From a virus, in the IMG/VR virus record IMGVR_UViG_3300032223_003493, positions 1 through 64,000 of that record: a stretch of DNA of 64,000 bases. One strand, written 5' to 3'. Position 1 is the stretch's first letter, and every line of letters begins with the position of its first letter. Both the position numbers and the translations under genes were made by a program. Positions 42,126 through 53,100 of the stretch are shown here, one piece after another. The notes under the pieces were generated by a model. It was not told where the DNA came from. It saw only the letters and a program-made list of their open reading frames with translations, and made no database searches.

Positions 42126-44819
42126 ATGAAATTTGTATTCAATGATAGTTTGACAGCATCGATATCAGTTAGTGATCAAAATCTAACTGATATTCGTTTT
42201 GTACCTAGTGGCATCATTTTAGAGAAAAAGATTGTCACTTCAGCAACTCTCAATAATCTTGACGAGTTGTTTGAAGCAATAAAGGGTTTCAAAACAGAAA
42301 AGGATGTGTTAAATTTTATTAAAACTAGCACTGATGCTCAAAATATCTTGAAAAACCCAGAAGATTTATTTAAATTTTCCAAAAAATTGCATTCAATGTT
42401 TGGTAGTAGCAGTTCTGGAGGTTCTTCCTTATCAGATCCTGTTGCAATAGCTAATCAAATGATAGGCGCTTCAGCTGATGAAGCAGGAGAACCAGCATCT
42501 CGTTTTGCTCCTTATTTATCTTCAAAAGATCAAATTATTGCAAGACTTAAGCCATTTATGTCAGATAAACAAATTGGTGATCTTTTTTACAAATTTGAAG
42601 AAGTAGTAAAACTTCCATTTACAGAAATTATTGGCATCTTAGAATATTGTATTCAGCAATCTAGATCTTGTAATGCCAAAGTAAAAGATTTAATTGATTT
42701 TTATATTGACCATTACTCACAAAAACGCCAAGGTGCAAATACAAAAAGAATTATTGAAACTGCTTGTCAGTATCAAAAATTAAATCCTACAGTTGATATA
42801 TTTTCTGTTTTAAGAGATGCTGTTCACGGAAATCAACCAAAAGTTGGTTTGGGATACTTATCAAAAGACCCTGATGCTCAATTAGTTTTTGATAACTTAA
42901 TTATGTTATCGCAAGCTAGTTTGCCTGAACAAGATGAAGAAATCAGAAGAAGATTCCAAGCAAGTAGAGACGCTTTGCAAAACCAAGAACAAAAAATCAA
43001 TATGCAAAGAGCTATTTACGACATGATGAAAACTGAAGAAAGAAATCTTCAGCTTGCAAAAATGATCAAAGGCCTTGGTTCTACATTCGAGTTTTTACTC
43101 ACCCAGCCAATGTATAGAGCATTGAAAGATATGTACTATAATTTGAGTGCTGGAAGAATATTGATGAATCAAACTGCAAGTATTTTTGGCGGTGATACAT
43201 CTCCAGAAAATAGAAGAGTCAAGCCTAGCGAACAACAAGCTGAGAATGAAAATACTTTTCCTCAAATTCCAGAAAATAAACAACCATTTTCAAATAGTCA
43301 ATACAATTTTCTTAAGTTGGCTAGCCCAGAAGTTTCTAAACATATATATGCTCAAACTGCTCCCACTACTACACCAGAACAGAAGAAAGAAGCTGAAAAT
43401 GGCTTAACTAGAATTTGGCAATCTGTAAGAGAAACAGCAAATAAAGTCATACAAACAATAAAAGAAAAATTGTCACAAACTGGGCAAGTTATAGATAATG
43501 CTTGGCAAAATATTATTGGAAGAATTGCAAACTTTTTCAAGGCGCTTGAAAATGCTGTCAAAAGCTTACTTAATCAAATTGCTTCAAATACAATAACTTT
43601 TGAAAGTGTTGCAAAAGCTTTTAGTGGAGTACTTGAGTTACTCCAAGGCGGAACTGGATTTGAACAAAGTTCTACTAAAATTGCATCAGTTGATATAAAT
43701 AGAACTTCTCAAAGAGCCCCTCAACAAGGCACTACATACCCTGGTGGAAATAAAGCCAATCAAATTGCCCTTAATACTATTGGATTACTATCACAAATAG
43801 GTGGTTTTATTATTGGTGCAATTGGAATTGAAAGAGGAGTGGCAGTTGCTATAGGCGAAAGAAATTGGCCAGCTATTGTAAATGCTATATTGCCTGTAAT
43901 GTCAATTTTTATTTCCAATTTACAAGAATTTTTATTACAAACTAACGCAATTGGTAAAAATGCTCCTCAAAGTTCAATGTTCTTTGACCCAAAAACTGGC
44001 AAAATGACTCAACAAGGTTTGCAAATTATGGCAAACAATCAAGAGACTATGATTTCTCTAGGAATAGCAGATGAAGATGCTATGGCCTTAAGTAAATTTA
44101 GAATTCAAAAGCAAGAACTCATGTCTCAATTATCAAAAAAAGAAAGTAGCCTAGAACTTTCAGAATCACAAACAATTCAAACTGGTGGTGGCAATAAAGA
44201 AACTACTGTTGGAGACTTGCCTGCTGATTTTCAAGTCAAGCTTAAAGATTTTCTAGATTTTTGTGAAAAAGTTGAATTACAATTTAAAGCAGCTCTAAAT
44301 ATATTTAGAAATGCAATTAATAATAATCAACAAAATTATAATGATGTTCAAAAAACTCAAGCGCAAGGATTGTTAGCTGAGTTTGAAAAGGATTTGAAAG
44401 AAGTTCAAGCAAAAAAATCAGAATGGTCTAGTATGAAAAATATTGCAGGTCATATGATGCGAAAAAGAATTTTATTGCAAAAATTAAAACCATTGCAAAC
44501 TCAATTAGACACATTGAAAAAATTGGGTATTCCAATGTCTAATATCATAGCTTCACCAAATGGAATTTTATCTCAAGTTGGTAGAATTAGAAGCGAAGAA
44601 CAACAAGCATTAGATAAATTGAGAAAAGAATATCACGAAAAAATGCAACTTTTGAAGAATCCAGACATAATTGCTCCAATGATGCAATATCCAACTGATA
44701 CCGGAATGACTAAATTACCTGAGAGTAAAGATCAATCAAATACAAATAAATCTCCTTTTGATGCACCTAAAGATTCACAATTCAAGATAAAAGAAGAAGA
44801 CAATACTGGAGTTGAATAA
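42126..44819 (+). CDS. Long helical tail protein, tape-measure candidate
   Basis: The 897-residue protein is largely helical. Coiled-coil stretches occur at residues 430-520 (VRETANKVIQTIKEKLSQTG) and 650-860 (EFEKDLKEVQAKKSEWSSMK). A hydrophobic segment at about residues 553-606 (GLLSQIGGFIIGAIGIERGV, then IVNAILPVMSIFISNLQEFL) is typical of tape-measure proteins, which line the tail tube and may cross the membrane on injection. The N-terminal 30 residues are beta-like. It lacks lysozyme-type motifs. It overlaps the next gene by one base (TAATG). The tape-measure role is inferred. Confidence 0.5.
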   Translation: MKFVFNDSLTASISVSDQNLTDIRFVPSGIILEKKIVTSATLNNLDELFEAIKGFKTEKDVLNFIKTSTDAQNILKNPEDLFKFSKKLHSMFGSSSSGGSSLSDPVAIANQMIGASADEAGEPASRFAPYLSSKDQIIARLKPFMSDKQIGDLFYKFEEVVKLPFTEIIGILEYCIQQSRSCNAKVKDLIDFYIDHYSQKRQGANTKRIIETACQYQKLNPTVDIFSVLRDAVHGNQPKVGLGYLSKDPDAQLVFDNLIMLSQASLPEQDEEIRRRFQASRDALQNQEQKINMQRAIYDMMKTEERNLQLAKMIKGLGSTFEFLLTQPMYRALKDMYYNLSAGRILMNQTASIFGGDTSPENRRVKPSEQQAENENTFPQIPENKQPFSNSQYNFLKLASPEVSKHIYAQTAPTTTPEQKKEAENGLTRIWQSVRETANKVIQTIKEKLSQTGQVIDNAWQNIIGRIANFFKALENAVKSLLNQIASNTITFESVAKAFSGVLELLQGGTGFEQSSTKIASVDINRTSQRAPQQGTTYPGGNKANQIALNTIGLLSQIGGFIIGAIGIERGVAVAIGERNWPAIVNAILPVMSIFISNLQEFLLQTNAIGKNAPQSSMFFDPKTGKMTQQGLQIMANNQETMISLGIADEDAMALSKFRIQKQELMSQLSKKESSLELSESQTIQTGGGNKETTVGDLPADFQVKLKDFLDFCEKVELQFKAALNIFRNAINNNQQNYNDVQKTQAQGLLAEFEKDLKEVQAKKSEWSSMKNIAGHMMRKRILLQKLKPLQTQLDTLKKLGIPMSNIIASPNGILSQVGRIRSEEQQALDKLRKEYHEKMQLLKNPDIIAPMMQYPTDTGMTKLPESKDQSNTNKSPFDAPKDSQFKIKEEDNTGVE

Positions 44820-45463
44820 TGTTTAGAAAAATTTATGCTCAAATTGATGAATATATAACAACTTTGTCTAAATCTGATTTTGACAAAAATGAATCAAAGA
44901 TTGATCAAGAAATTAAAAATATTGAAAAAAAAATTCCTACAGACCAACAAATTTTAGTAAATGTTAATTTCAATAATAAAAAACAATCTCTTGAAGATTA
45001 TTTGAAATTATTAAAGCAACAAAAAGCTGATTTGGAAGAAAAGAAAAAAGTTGGTCAGATGTATGATTCTTCTTTATTTCAAGGCATTGGAAGTAAAAAT
45101 GTTGATGTTTCTACTGAAGAAGGCCGTGAAAGCTTGAAAAGAGATATAGCAGCTCTTGAAAAACAGATACAAGTTAGAGAACAAACATTAGCAGAAATAG
45201 ACAATTATGTAGTTACTTTGCTTACTGGAGAAATGGGACAATTGAATATCGCACACACTAATTCAAAATTTGTAAAGATTGCTGATAAACCATCAGAAGA
45301 AGAAGTTTTAGAGCCTGTTCAAGAATACTTTGATAAACTTTATGATGATACTCCAGGTAGCCCAAACTACGGTAAGCTCATGACTCATCCTGAAAAGCAT
45401 AGAAATGAACTTTCCACAGAAGCGCAAACACAAACCTCAAAACCAAAGTTCAAAAAGAAATAA
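44819..45463 (+). CDS. Coiled-coil protein, tail module
   Basis: The 214-residue protein is highly charged and helical, with long Lys/Glu stretches (LKLLKQQKADLEEKKKVGQM, REQTLAEIDNYVVTLLTGEM) that suggest a coiled coil. The C-terminus is basic and disordered (TSKPKFKKK). It follows the 897-residue gene by a TAATG overlap, and its position between two long helical proteins suggests a partner in tail assembly. No family is recognised. Confidence 0.5.
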   Translation: MFRKIYAQIDEYITTLSKSDFDKNESKIDQEIKNIEKKIPTDQQILVNVNFNNKKQSLEDYLKLLKQQKADLEEKKKVGQMYDSSLFQGIGSKNVDVSTEEGRESLKRDIAALEKQIQVREQTLAEIDNYVVTLLTGEMGQLNIAHTNSKFVKIADKPSEEEVLEPVQEYFDKLYDDTPGSPNYGKLMTHPEKHRNELSTEAQTQTSKPKFKKK

Positions 45464-45470
45464 TATCTTT

Positions 45471-45482
45471 TACAATTAATTT
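45471..45482 (+). promoter_or_regulatory. Candidate -10 box for a leaderless transcript
   Basis: TACAAT (45471-45476) is followed by exactly six bases and the ATG at 45483. There is no Shine-Dalgarno. A -35-like TTCAAA lies 16 bases upstream. Confidence 0.35.
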
Positions 45483-48400
45483 ATGTCAGATATTGATTTT
45501 ATCGAATATGATAAAATTTCAATTAAGTCAGACGCTTTTATTTCGTCTGATGAATTAAATTGTTATTTTCAATATATACCTTCTACTAAAGCAATTTCTT
45601 ATAATATTAAGAAAGAATTGCATACTGCTGGCACGACTGAAGATCCCAACGACTATAAAGTTCCTGATGTTTCTCAAAAAATTCTTCCAAGAAAACTTTA
45701 TAGAATAAATCCTTTTCACACAAATTATTCTGAAAATTTAGAACTTAATAAAATAAACACTGACCCTGATATTATTTATCCAACTAAAATAAAAGAACAC
45801 AGAGAAAAGATTATAGATTACAGTGCTTTTGGTTTAAATTCAGATCAAATTGAATTTATGATGGCATTACAAAATCTAAGATCCTTGAAAACTGATGAGT
45901 CAATTAAGAAGCTAGATATAGAACAATTTGAAGCTGTAGATGAAAAAGTTATGAATGGCTTTTTTCAAATTTATCCAAGATTTATGGAGATGATGTCTAC
46001 AGGAATTTCAAGTGGTTTTAATCAGTTCTATGAAGATACAGAAACTACTGAATCTATTCATGAAAATGAAGCTTTGATCAATGATAGTTTAAAAAAATTA
46101 GGCCTGAATCCAAGTGAAGTCAGAGTAAAAAAAAAATTTGAAGTAAGATCTGGCAATGCTAATAAAAATGAAGTGAATTCATATCTTCAGGATATTTCAT
46201 TATCAAACAATACTTCTAATAACACAAGATCTATCAACAACAATTCTATCACTAATGTAAATCAATTAAATTTACAAAATAATAATAAAATAGAATTACA
46301 AGTTCGTTCTTCCAAAACTGTCAACAATATTAGAACAGCAAATAATACTGATTTTAATTTCATCAGTAATAATAACAAAACAATAAATCAACAAATAAAT
46401 AATGTAAGCAAATTTTCTGAAGCTACTAAAATTGATTTTGAAAATTTATATAAATCTTTTCTGAAGGACTTGAATATAGCGCCAAATGTTGAAAATCAAT
46501 TCTTCAAAATAGTCAATCAATATAGTAAAAACCTAAGTATTGAGTTTAATAGAATTTTAAATCATTCTGAAAAAACAGTTTATGAAACAAATTTAAAAAA
46601 CTTATCAACATCATATAATTTCTATAGACACATTGAAAATAGATATAGAGAATTTATTCAAAACTTAAATTTCTTCAATGAAACAGTTCAACAAATTAAG
46701 CAAACTGAAGTCAATCTCAAGAATACTTATCAAAATATTCATAGACACAGTGTTACTCATAAAAACAATCATTATAAGAACATTGTCAATCTTACAAAAA
46801 ATGTCAATTATGAATATACTGCCAATGATTATGAATTCCAATATGCTGTTCTTAAAACTATTAAAAACAGTAATCAGTATGTTGAAAATAAAATCACAAA
46901 GATTAAAAATGACCTCAATGTAGCTCAACAAAATATTTCTTTTGTTCATCATAGAATGGTTCACATTCAAGAAAAAACAAGTAATTTTGTGGCAAAAGAG
47001 ATAAAGAATGTTCTCAATAATACAGATTATATTGATGAATATTCAAACATCATTGTCAATAAAATAAGCAATATATCAAACAATCAAACAGTTAGGGCAT
47101 TATTATCATTAGTTACTAACGAAGAGCAACTCAATAGTATTTACACAGTGTTGAGGCAAAGCAATATCAACACTTCTAATATCAAGAATTTAGTAGATGT
47201 TATAAATTATTCTAAAAATAATAATTTGGAAATTACAAAAGTTTCAAGCGCCACAATAGAAAATATCAAGAACTTAGTAAATCTTTCCAAAAATATTGTT
47301 GATTTTAACAACACTGAAAACAAGATAATTCATAATGTTGATAAAAATATTGTTAATAAATTGTCCTCAATAAATGTTAATGAATTCAAATCTTTTGTAA
47401 ATCTTTCAGAATCTAAATCTTTTGTAAATTTTGCCAAAAGCATAAGTAGCATAACCAATCAAGATGTTAATAATTTATTATCATTATCTGCTAATACTAA
47501 CAATATAAAAAATCTTTATTCTTTGTCAAAACACAGCGCAATAGATCTTAATAATATTGAAAATTTATATAAAATAATAAACTTTTCAAAAAATAATAAT
47601 TTCGATATTACAAGAGTTAGTGGATCAACAATAGAGAATATAAATAATTTAGTAAATCTGACAAACAATCAGTTAGTATCAAAGGTTGATCAAAATATTA
47701 TTAATAAAATGTCTTCATCTAATTTCAATGAAGAATTTAAGTCTTTTGTCAATTTATCAGAATCAAAATCTTTCACCAGAATTGCGCAGAGTTATAAGAA
47801 CATTTCAAATATTTTTGAAAATCTGAATACAATTTCTGTTAGCCCTAAATTATCTACAATTTATTTGGATCAGAAAAAGGTAGAAAATCTTAGTGTTATT
47901 CAAAATTTAAGAAATGTTCAGCAAATTAAAGAGTTGTCTCAAATTGTAAATCAATCCAGTACATCTTACATTTTAGAAAAATTATCCAATTTTAATACTG
48001 AAAATATTACAGAAAAAATTAATTTACTTAAGAATATTAATATAACTCAAGATGTCAAGAAAACTGAAAATGTTGTTAGAAAAATAACTAGACTTGCTAG
48101 ATATAACAATGTCAATCAAATTACAGAAAATCTTGATGAAATAACAAATATAGACAAGAATATCAGCACCACTCAATTCAAAACTGAAATACAAAATTTA
48201 AAAAATCTTATCAATATAACTAAAAATGTAGATCAAGTTAATGTAGATAACATTAGTAAAATTGATGTATCCAAGTTAAATAATATAAAAGTTTCACAGT
48301 TCAATTTATTGTTAGATAACATCACTCAACTATCTAAGATAAGTCAGGTAAGAAATCTGACCGAAGAACACTTGGGTGTAATTAAGAAAATTAGTCAAAT

Positions 48401-50129
48401 TCAAAATATAAACCAACTTCAAAATGTTGATCAGAATACAATCCAGAAAATAAATCAACTTCAAAATATAAACCAACTTCAAAATGTTAGTCAATTCACT
48501 ATTAGAAAAGTAAGTGAATTGAAAAATATCGATGAAAATACAATTTTAGCTATCAATCAGATTCAAAATATAGGTCAAGAAAATATTTACAGAATAAGCC
48601 AGATAAAGAATGTTGATCTAAACACAATTCAAGCAATCAATCAAATTCGCAATGTAACTGAGCAGCAAATTAATCTTGTCAAATCTGTAAATCAAATTAG
48701 TGATATTCAAAATGTCTCAAAATTTATAAATCTTACAAATAAGAATGAGATTTCTGATATCAAGTTATCTAACATTAATCAAATTACAGAAGTTGCGCAA
48801 AAAATTTCTAAAATTGAAAATAAAGATTTACTTAATGTTGTGAATTTATCCAAAGTTGTTCAAGAAAGAAGAATCTATAATAGGATATCTAATCTTGTTA
48901 AAAATGTTGAAGTATTGGATACCGTAAATGTCACTCAAGAAACTGCTCAAAATATTTCTAAAATTTCTAATACTAATAATATCAATCAAATTACTAAAGA
49001 TTTAAATTTGATTTCCCAGAACTATCAGGAATTCAAGACAAGCGTTCAGCAAATTAATAAGATTGCGCAAGTTAAGAATGTTGATCAAATAGTAAAGAAT
49101 TTGAATTATGTAAACAATGTAATTCAAGAAAATAATATTGTAAATCGTGTCAGTAAAATTGATCAAAAAGAATTTATCACTGCCATAAATTTGAGCAAAA
49201 ATTATATTCAGTCTTTCAATAGGATTGAAAGTAAGATTAGCAATATTTCTCAGAGACAAAAGATAAGAGAAACACTACAAGATATCAACATTGTAAATAA
49301 TGAGGTCAATAATTCAACTGTCCAAATTACAAACAAAACACAAAAAGTTCAATTGCAAGAATTTATTCAAAATCTCAATTTGCTTGAAACTGAAAAGAAT
49401 ACAACTATCTTGAATCGATATAGTTTTGAGAGTAATAAAAAGAATATTTCAAATCTATTTACTGAACTGAATCTTACGCAACAAATAAAGCAAGAAAAAC
49501 GAACAGAAAGAGAATTTGCCCGTATTTCAAAGCGTTTAGATAGGATGAATAGAGAAACTATCAAAGTCCAAGGCAATTCATATAAAGTTGAACAAAATTT
49601 CTTCGATATGATGAATTTTTACAATGAACAGAAAGTGACAAAAACAAGCAAAGATAGAAAGGTTAATAATTTCTTTCAATTGTTGGAAACACTTAATGTT
49701 CAAAAGACTACTAATGAAAGAAAAATCACTCAAAAAATTCAGAAGATCGAGCAAGTTCAAAACAGAATTGTAAACAATACTTCTCAAATTAAAATTGATG
49801 TTTACAGAGAGAAAAAAGATAATTATTACAAAGTAGACAATCGCCAAACTTTCACTACTAATAATTATCATCAAGAGAAAGAAGAGCAGAAAAAGACAGA
49901 AAAGATAGTTGAAAACAAAGTAGAAGAGTTGCTTGTCAAGAAAATTGAAAATGTAACAAATAATTTAGTGACAAATGTTATCACTAAAAATGAATTTAAT
50001 TCTATCAAAAAAGAAATAATCCAAGAAATCTACAACATAGAAATGAAGACAGAAGAGCGTATTAAAGAGCTACGTAAGGAAACCCAGCAGACTGTACAAA
50101 CTATGTTAGAAAGATTCTTAAGAAGTTAA
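45483..50129 (+). CDS. Giant Asn-rich repeat helical protein, tape-measure or fibre candidate
   Basis: The 1548-residue protein is dominated by Asn, Ile, Lys, Gln and Ser. Residues 1-230 are a non-repetitive acidic head. Residues 230-1330 form an Asn-rich repeat region with hydrophobic residues about every three to four positions, as expected for a long helix or coiled coil. A 125-residue unit is duplicated (from residues 568 and 693), and 14-residue units of the form NVDxNTIQxINQIx recur at about 970-1090. The C-terminus (ERIKELRKETQQTVQTMLER) is a clear coiled coil. Cysteines are absent. A length-setting tail protein or fibre shaft fits best; the two cannot be separated from sequence. Confidence 0.55.
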   Translation: MSDIDFIEYDKISIKSDAFISSDELNCYFQYIPSTKAISYNIKKELHTAGTTEDPNDYKVPDVSQKILPRKLYRINPFHTNYSENLELNKINTDPDIIYPTKIKEHREKIIDYSAFGLNSDQIEFMMALQNLRSLKTDESIKKLDIEQFEAVDEKVMNGFFQIYPRFMEMMSTGISSGFNQFYEDTETTESIHENEALINDSLKKLGLNPSEVRVKKKFEVRSGNANKNEVNSYLQDISLSNNTSNNTRSINNNSITNVNQLNLQNNNKIELQVRSSKTVNNIRTANNTDFNFISNNNKTINQQINNVSKFSEATKIDFENLYKSFLKDLNIAPNVENQFFKIVNQYSKNLSIEFNRILNHSEKTVYETNLKNLSTSYNFYRHIENRYREFIQNLNFFNETVQQIKQTEVNLKNTYQNIHRHSVTHKNNHYKNIVNLTKNVNYEYTANDYEFQYAVLKTIKNSNQYVENKITKIKNDLNVAQQNISFVHHRMVHIQEKTSNFVAKEIKNVLNNTDYIDEYSNIIVNKISNISNNQTVRALLSLVTNEEQLNSIYTVLRQSNINTSNIKNLVDVINYSKNNNLEITKVSSATIENIKNLVNLSKNIVDFNNTENKIIHNVDKNIVNKLSSINVNEFKSFVNLSESKSFVNFAKSISSITNQDVNNLLSLSANTNNIKNLYSLSKHSAIDLNNIENLYKIINFSKNNNFDITRVSGSTIENINNLVNLTNNQLVSKVDQNIINKMSSSNFNEEFKSFVNLSESKSFTRIAQSYKNISNIFENLNTISVSPKLSTIYLDQKKVENLSVIQNLRNVQQIKELSQIVNQSSTSYILEKLSNFNTENITEKINLLKNINITQDVKKTENVVRKITRLARYNNVNQITENLDEITNIDKNISTTQFKTEIQNLKNLINITKNVDQVNVDNISKIDVSKLNNIKVSQFNLLLDNITQLSKISQVRNLTEEHLGVIKKISQIQNINQLQNVDQNTIQKINQLQNINQLQNVSQFTIRKVSELKNIDENTILAINQIQNIGQENIYRISQIKNVDLNTIQAINQIRNVTEQQINLVKSVNQISDIQNVSKFINLTNKNEISDIKLSNINQITEVAQKISKIENKDLLNVVNLSKVVQERRIYNRISNLVKNVEVLDTVNVTQETAQNISKISNTNNINQITKDLNLISQNYQEFKTSVQQINKIAQVKNVDQIVKNLNYVNNVIQENNIVNRVSKIDQKEFITAINLSKNYIQSFNRIESKISNISQRQKIRETLQDINIVNNEVNNSTVQITNKTQKVQLQEFIQNLNLLETEKNTTILNRYSFESNKKNISNLFTELNLTQQIKQEKRTEREFARISKRLDRMNRETIKVQGNSYKVEQNFFDMMNFYNEQKVTKTSKDRKVNNFFQLLETLNVQKTTNERKITQKIQKIEQVQNRIVNNTSQIKIDVYREKKDNYYKVDNRQTFTTNNYHQEKEEQKKTEKIVENKVEELLVKKIENVTNNLVTNVITKNEFNSIKKEIIQEIYNIEMKTEERIKELRKETQQTVQTMLERFLRS
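47184..47800 (+). repeat. 125-codon internal duplication
   Basis: Two units inside the 1548-residue protein, starting at residues 568 and 693, share SKNNN, I-T-K/R-V-S, TIEN, NLVNL and FKSFVNLSESKSF in the same order. The offset is 375 bases. Confidence 0.7.
48401..48488 (+). repeat. Recent 60-bp tandem duplication
   Basis: A 28-base exact repeat occurs at 48401-48428 and 48461-48488 with a 60-base period, i.e. 20 codons. It duplicates a NINQLQNV-type segment in frame. The identity at base level points to recent expansion. Confidence 0.85.
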
Positions 50130-50130
50130 T

Positions 50131-53100
50131 ATGGCCACATATAGGTTAAATGATCCCAGAAATATATCATTTATAGGCAAATTTAAGTTTGACTATGTAG
50201 TTCAACTCGTTAATAAGGGTCAAAAAGGATCAAAAGTTTGGGATGATGCAAATTATATCACAGGAGCTTTTGTTCAATTTCAACGAGGAGAAGAATTTAA
50301 CGCTCAATGTATTATAGCAAATGTTCAACCTGACCAGCCTACTAATGCTGGGTCTTCTTTTTTTACTCATCCTTATGGAGGTAATGGAGGTTTTGGCGGA
50401 ATAGTTGACCCTACCACCTTCAAAAGAGAAATAAAATTTCAATTTTTTATAAAGTCTGGACAATCAGTGCCGTTGAGAGGATACTTTGTTTTAGAAACTC
50501 CATCTCCCCCTACTGATGCTGACTTAAGAGATATGGATGATTTTGGTATAGCAACCAAGTATGTCAGAAATGTAAGTGGCACAGTAGAAGGATATGTTTA
50601 TGAGAATTCGCCCCATAATGAATTTGTAGATATTCAAGAATATTACCCATCTGAAAACTATTTCCAAATTTCACCAGTTTGTCCAGATAATGAAAATGAA
50701 TATTGGCGTGATAAACCTTTAGACGAAAAAACTGTAAGACAATTTCCAAGATACACAACATTAAATTGGTTCGAAATGCCTGATCCAACCAGAAAAGGTA
50801 CTGCTGGAATTGTAATTAGGCAATCAAGTGGTAAAGGTGCATCAAATTACAGAAGAGATATTGTTACAAATTCAGCCTTATTTACTTCATATGAATATAC
50901 TAAAAAATTAAATGCTTGGTCTACAGCTGCCTCAAATTCAGGGTATATAGTAATTGCCTCAAATTTATCAGATGATTCTTACTCTAAAAGTATCAGTATA
51001 TCTTCTGCTAACTGTACTACTGATACTTTTAGTATTAGTTCAAATTCAGATTATATAAATTACAGAGAAGCTAAAATTGATCTTAAAACTGATGCATCCA
51101 GAAAGGTAACTTTCAATTCTGAAATTTATGACTGGAAAAATAATCACTCTGATGAAATAACAGCTTATTTAGTCGGGTTTGGTAGCACAGGGTTGACAGA
51201 GATTTTCGATCAAGGTGTTGGAAAAATAATATACCCAGTACCATCATATAGTGTAGTAAAAACGAAAAGCGGCGTTATCTCAGACTCCCAGGTTTTTAGA
51301 TATTTTGATGGATACATTTCTTTGATAGGACCTGGTGGAGAGAGTAATTCAGCTACGTTATTTTTTGATAATAGACAAAAATGGCTTTTTGGTATGATCG
51401 ATGCTTCATTATCCAAAGAAACGTTTGATGATTTGGAAAGTCCACCCTGCCATTTTGATTACCCAGATTACTATGTTCGATCAGCAGTTGGATGTAGAAA
51501 CTTAAATGAATATAATCAAATACTTACAATTGATGATGAAAAACTACAAGGTTTAACTGGTTCATATTCTTTGATTCCAATTCCCATAAAGGGTTGGAAA
51601 TTTAATGCAATGACTCTTAAACAAGATAAGGATTTCACTATTGAAGGTTCTGGGAATGTTAGAAATTTTACTGGGACAAATGCAGAACCTCATTATTATG
51701 GAGATACCAATTTATCAGGCTACAGATATTTAAATATTGAATTAAGATCCAAAAATAATGATTTGCAAAATGGCAATATTACTATTTACGAAACATCGAA
51801 AGGACCAACTACAAATCAGGATAATACTAATATAAATTTAAAATCTTGGAAAATATCTACTGACTCAAATAATTTCAAAAGTCTAAGAATAGATTTATGT
51901 AATCCAGATAACAAGATTGATTATGTTGATAATCAAGATTCTCCTTATCCAAGACTCAATGTTTACACTACATCTAAACCTCTATCAACAGCACCATTTG
52001 GTTATTTAAGTGTTGAAAACAAACCTACTGATATATTTATTGAAACAAAGCAACAATTAAATGTTTCGTCAAAATTTTGGATTGATGACAAACTCAAATC
52101 CAAAATATCCAATTCTGGATTTGTATATATTACAGATGATAAAACCAAAAATATAGATTATTTCGAAGTTAATACTAAAGCTTTTCCTGGAGCTGGAGTA
52201 GGAACAAACTTAATTTTTGTCAAACCTAGAACATACAACGGAAAGATCAAACTGGCAAAACCTTGGAATAGCAATAATGCCATTTTGCCTGAATATAGGA
52301 AAACTTTATTTTTATATATTGTCAAGAATGATTTGACATCCGGTAAATCTATTGATGATTTGTTAGGCAAAAATAAGCAAAATGAATACCCTGATGAATT
52401 TGAAATTTATGATATGGATCCAGGATATCCAGATATTACTGATAAACTTTCTGTATTGACAAGTGATTTTGTCGATGGACAAACTAGAATTTTTGTCAAT
52501 CCAATTCCTTTATTTGAACAACCAACTGTAATTCCTTATGATGCCATAATTTTAGAAGACTCAGTTAGTAAAAATAAAATAACATATAAATTTGAAAATT
52601 ATGAAAATAACAAAAATGATGGAATTACTTTTATAGATATAAAGCGTAATTCAAGTTTTGATAATAATGTTAAGTTTAAATTAGGCTCAACTTCAGTGAA
52701 ATTAACTTTTTTTAATGGAACTGATGATCAAAAAAGAACAGTTGTAGTAAAATTCAAGTCAGTAGAAAAACAAGGCAATCTTTATAAAGCTACTTTAGAA
52801 TATGCCAAATATGATGCAAATAGTCCGCAAATCACAGATGGTATTCCACTAGAAAGCCCTGATGGTAAAAAATTATATTTTTCAGAAAATGCACCAGTCA
52901 TAACAGTAAACCCCCCTAGACTTGTAGAGTTCACTTTTCCAGTAGACTCAATTTTGCAAACTAGTTTAGTTACAAATACTCCTAGTGGTCCAGAAGTAAA
53001 TGCAATTGATGATTATCCAGAAGACGAAGTTTCAAATGGTCCATATTATGGTGTTTCTAGAATTACTAAAATCGAAATTGATAATGATCAATTAGAACTT

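Noticed and set aside
46665-46970. 101-codon minus-strand frame, and other minus-strand frames under the 1548- and 3464-residue genes
   Set aside because: They are antisense shadows of AT-rich repeat coding sequence, with hydrophobic, low-complexity translations and no start signals.
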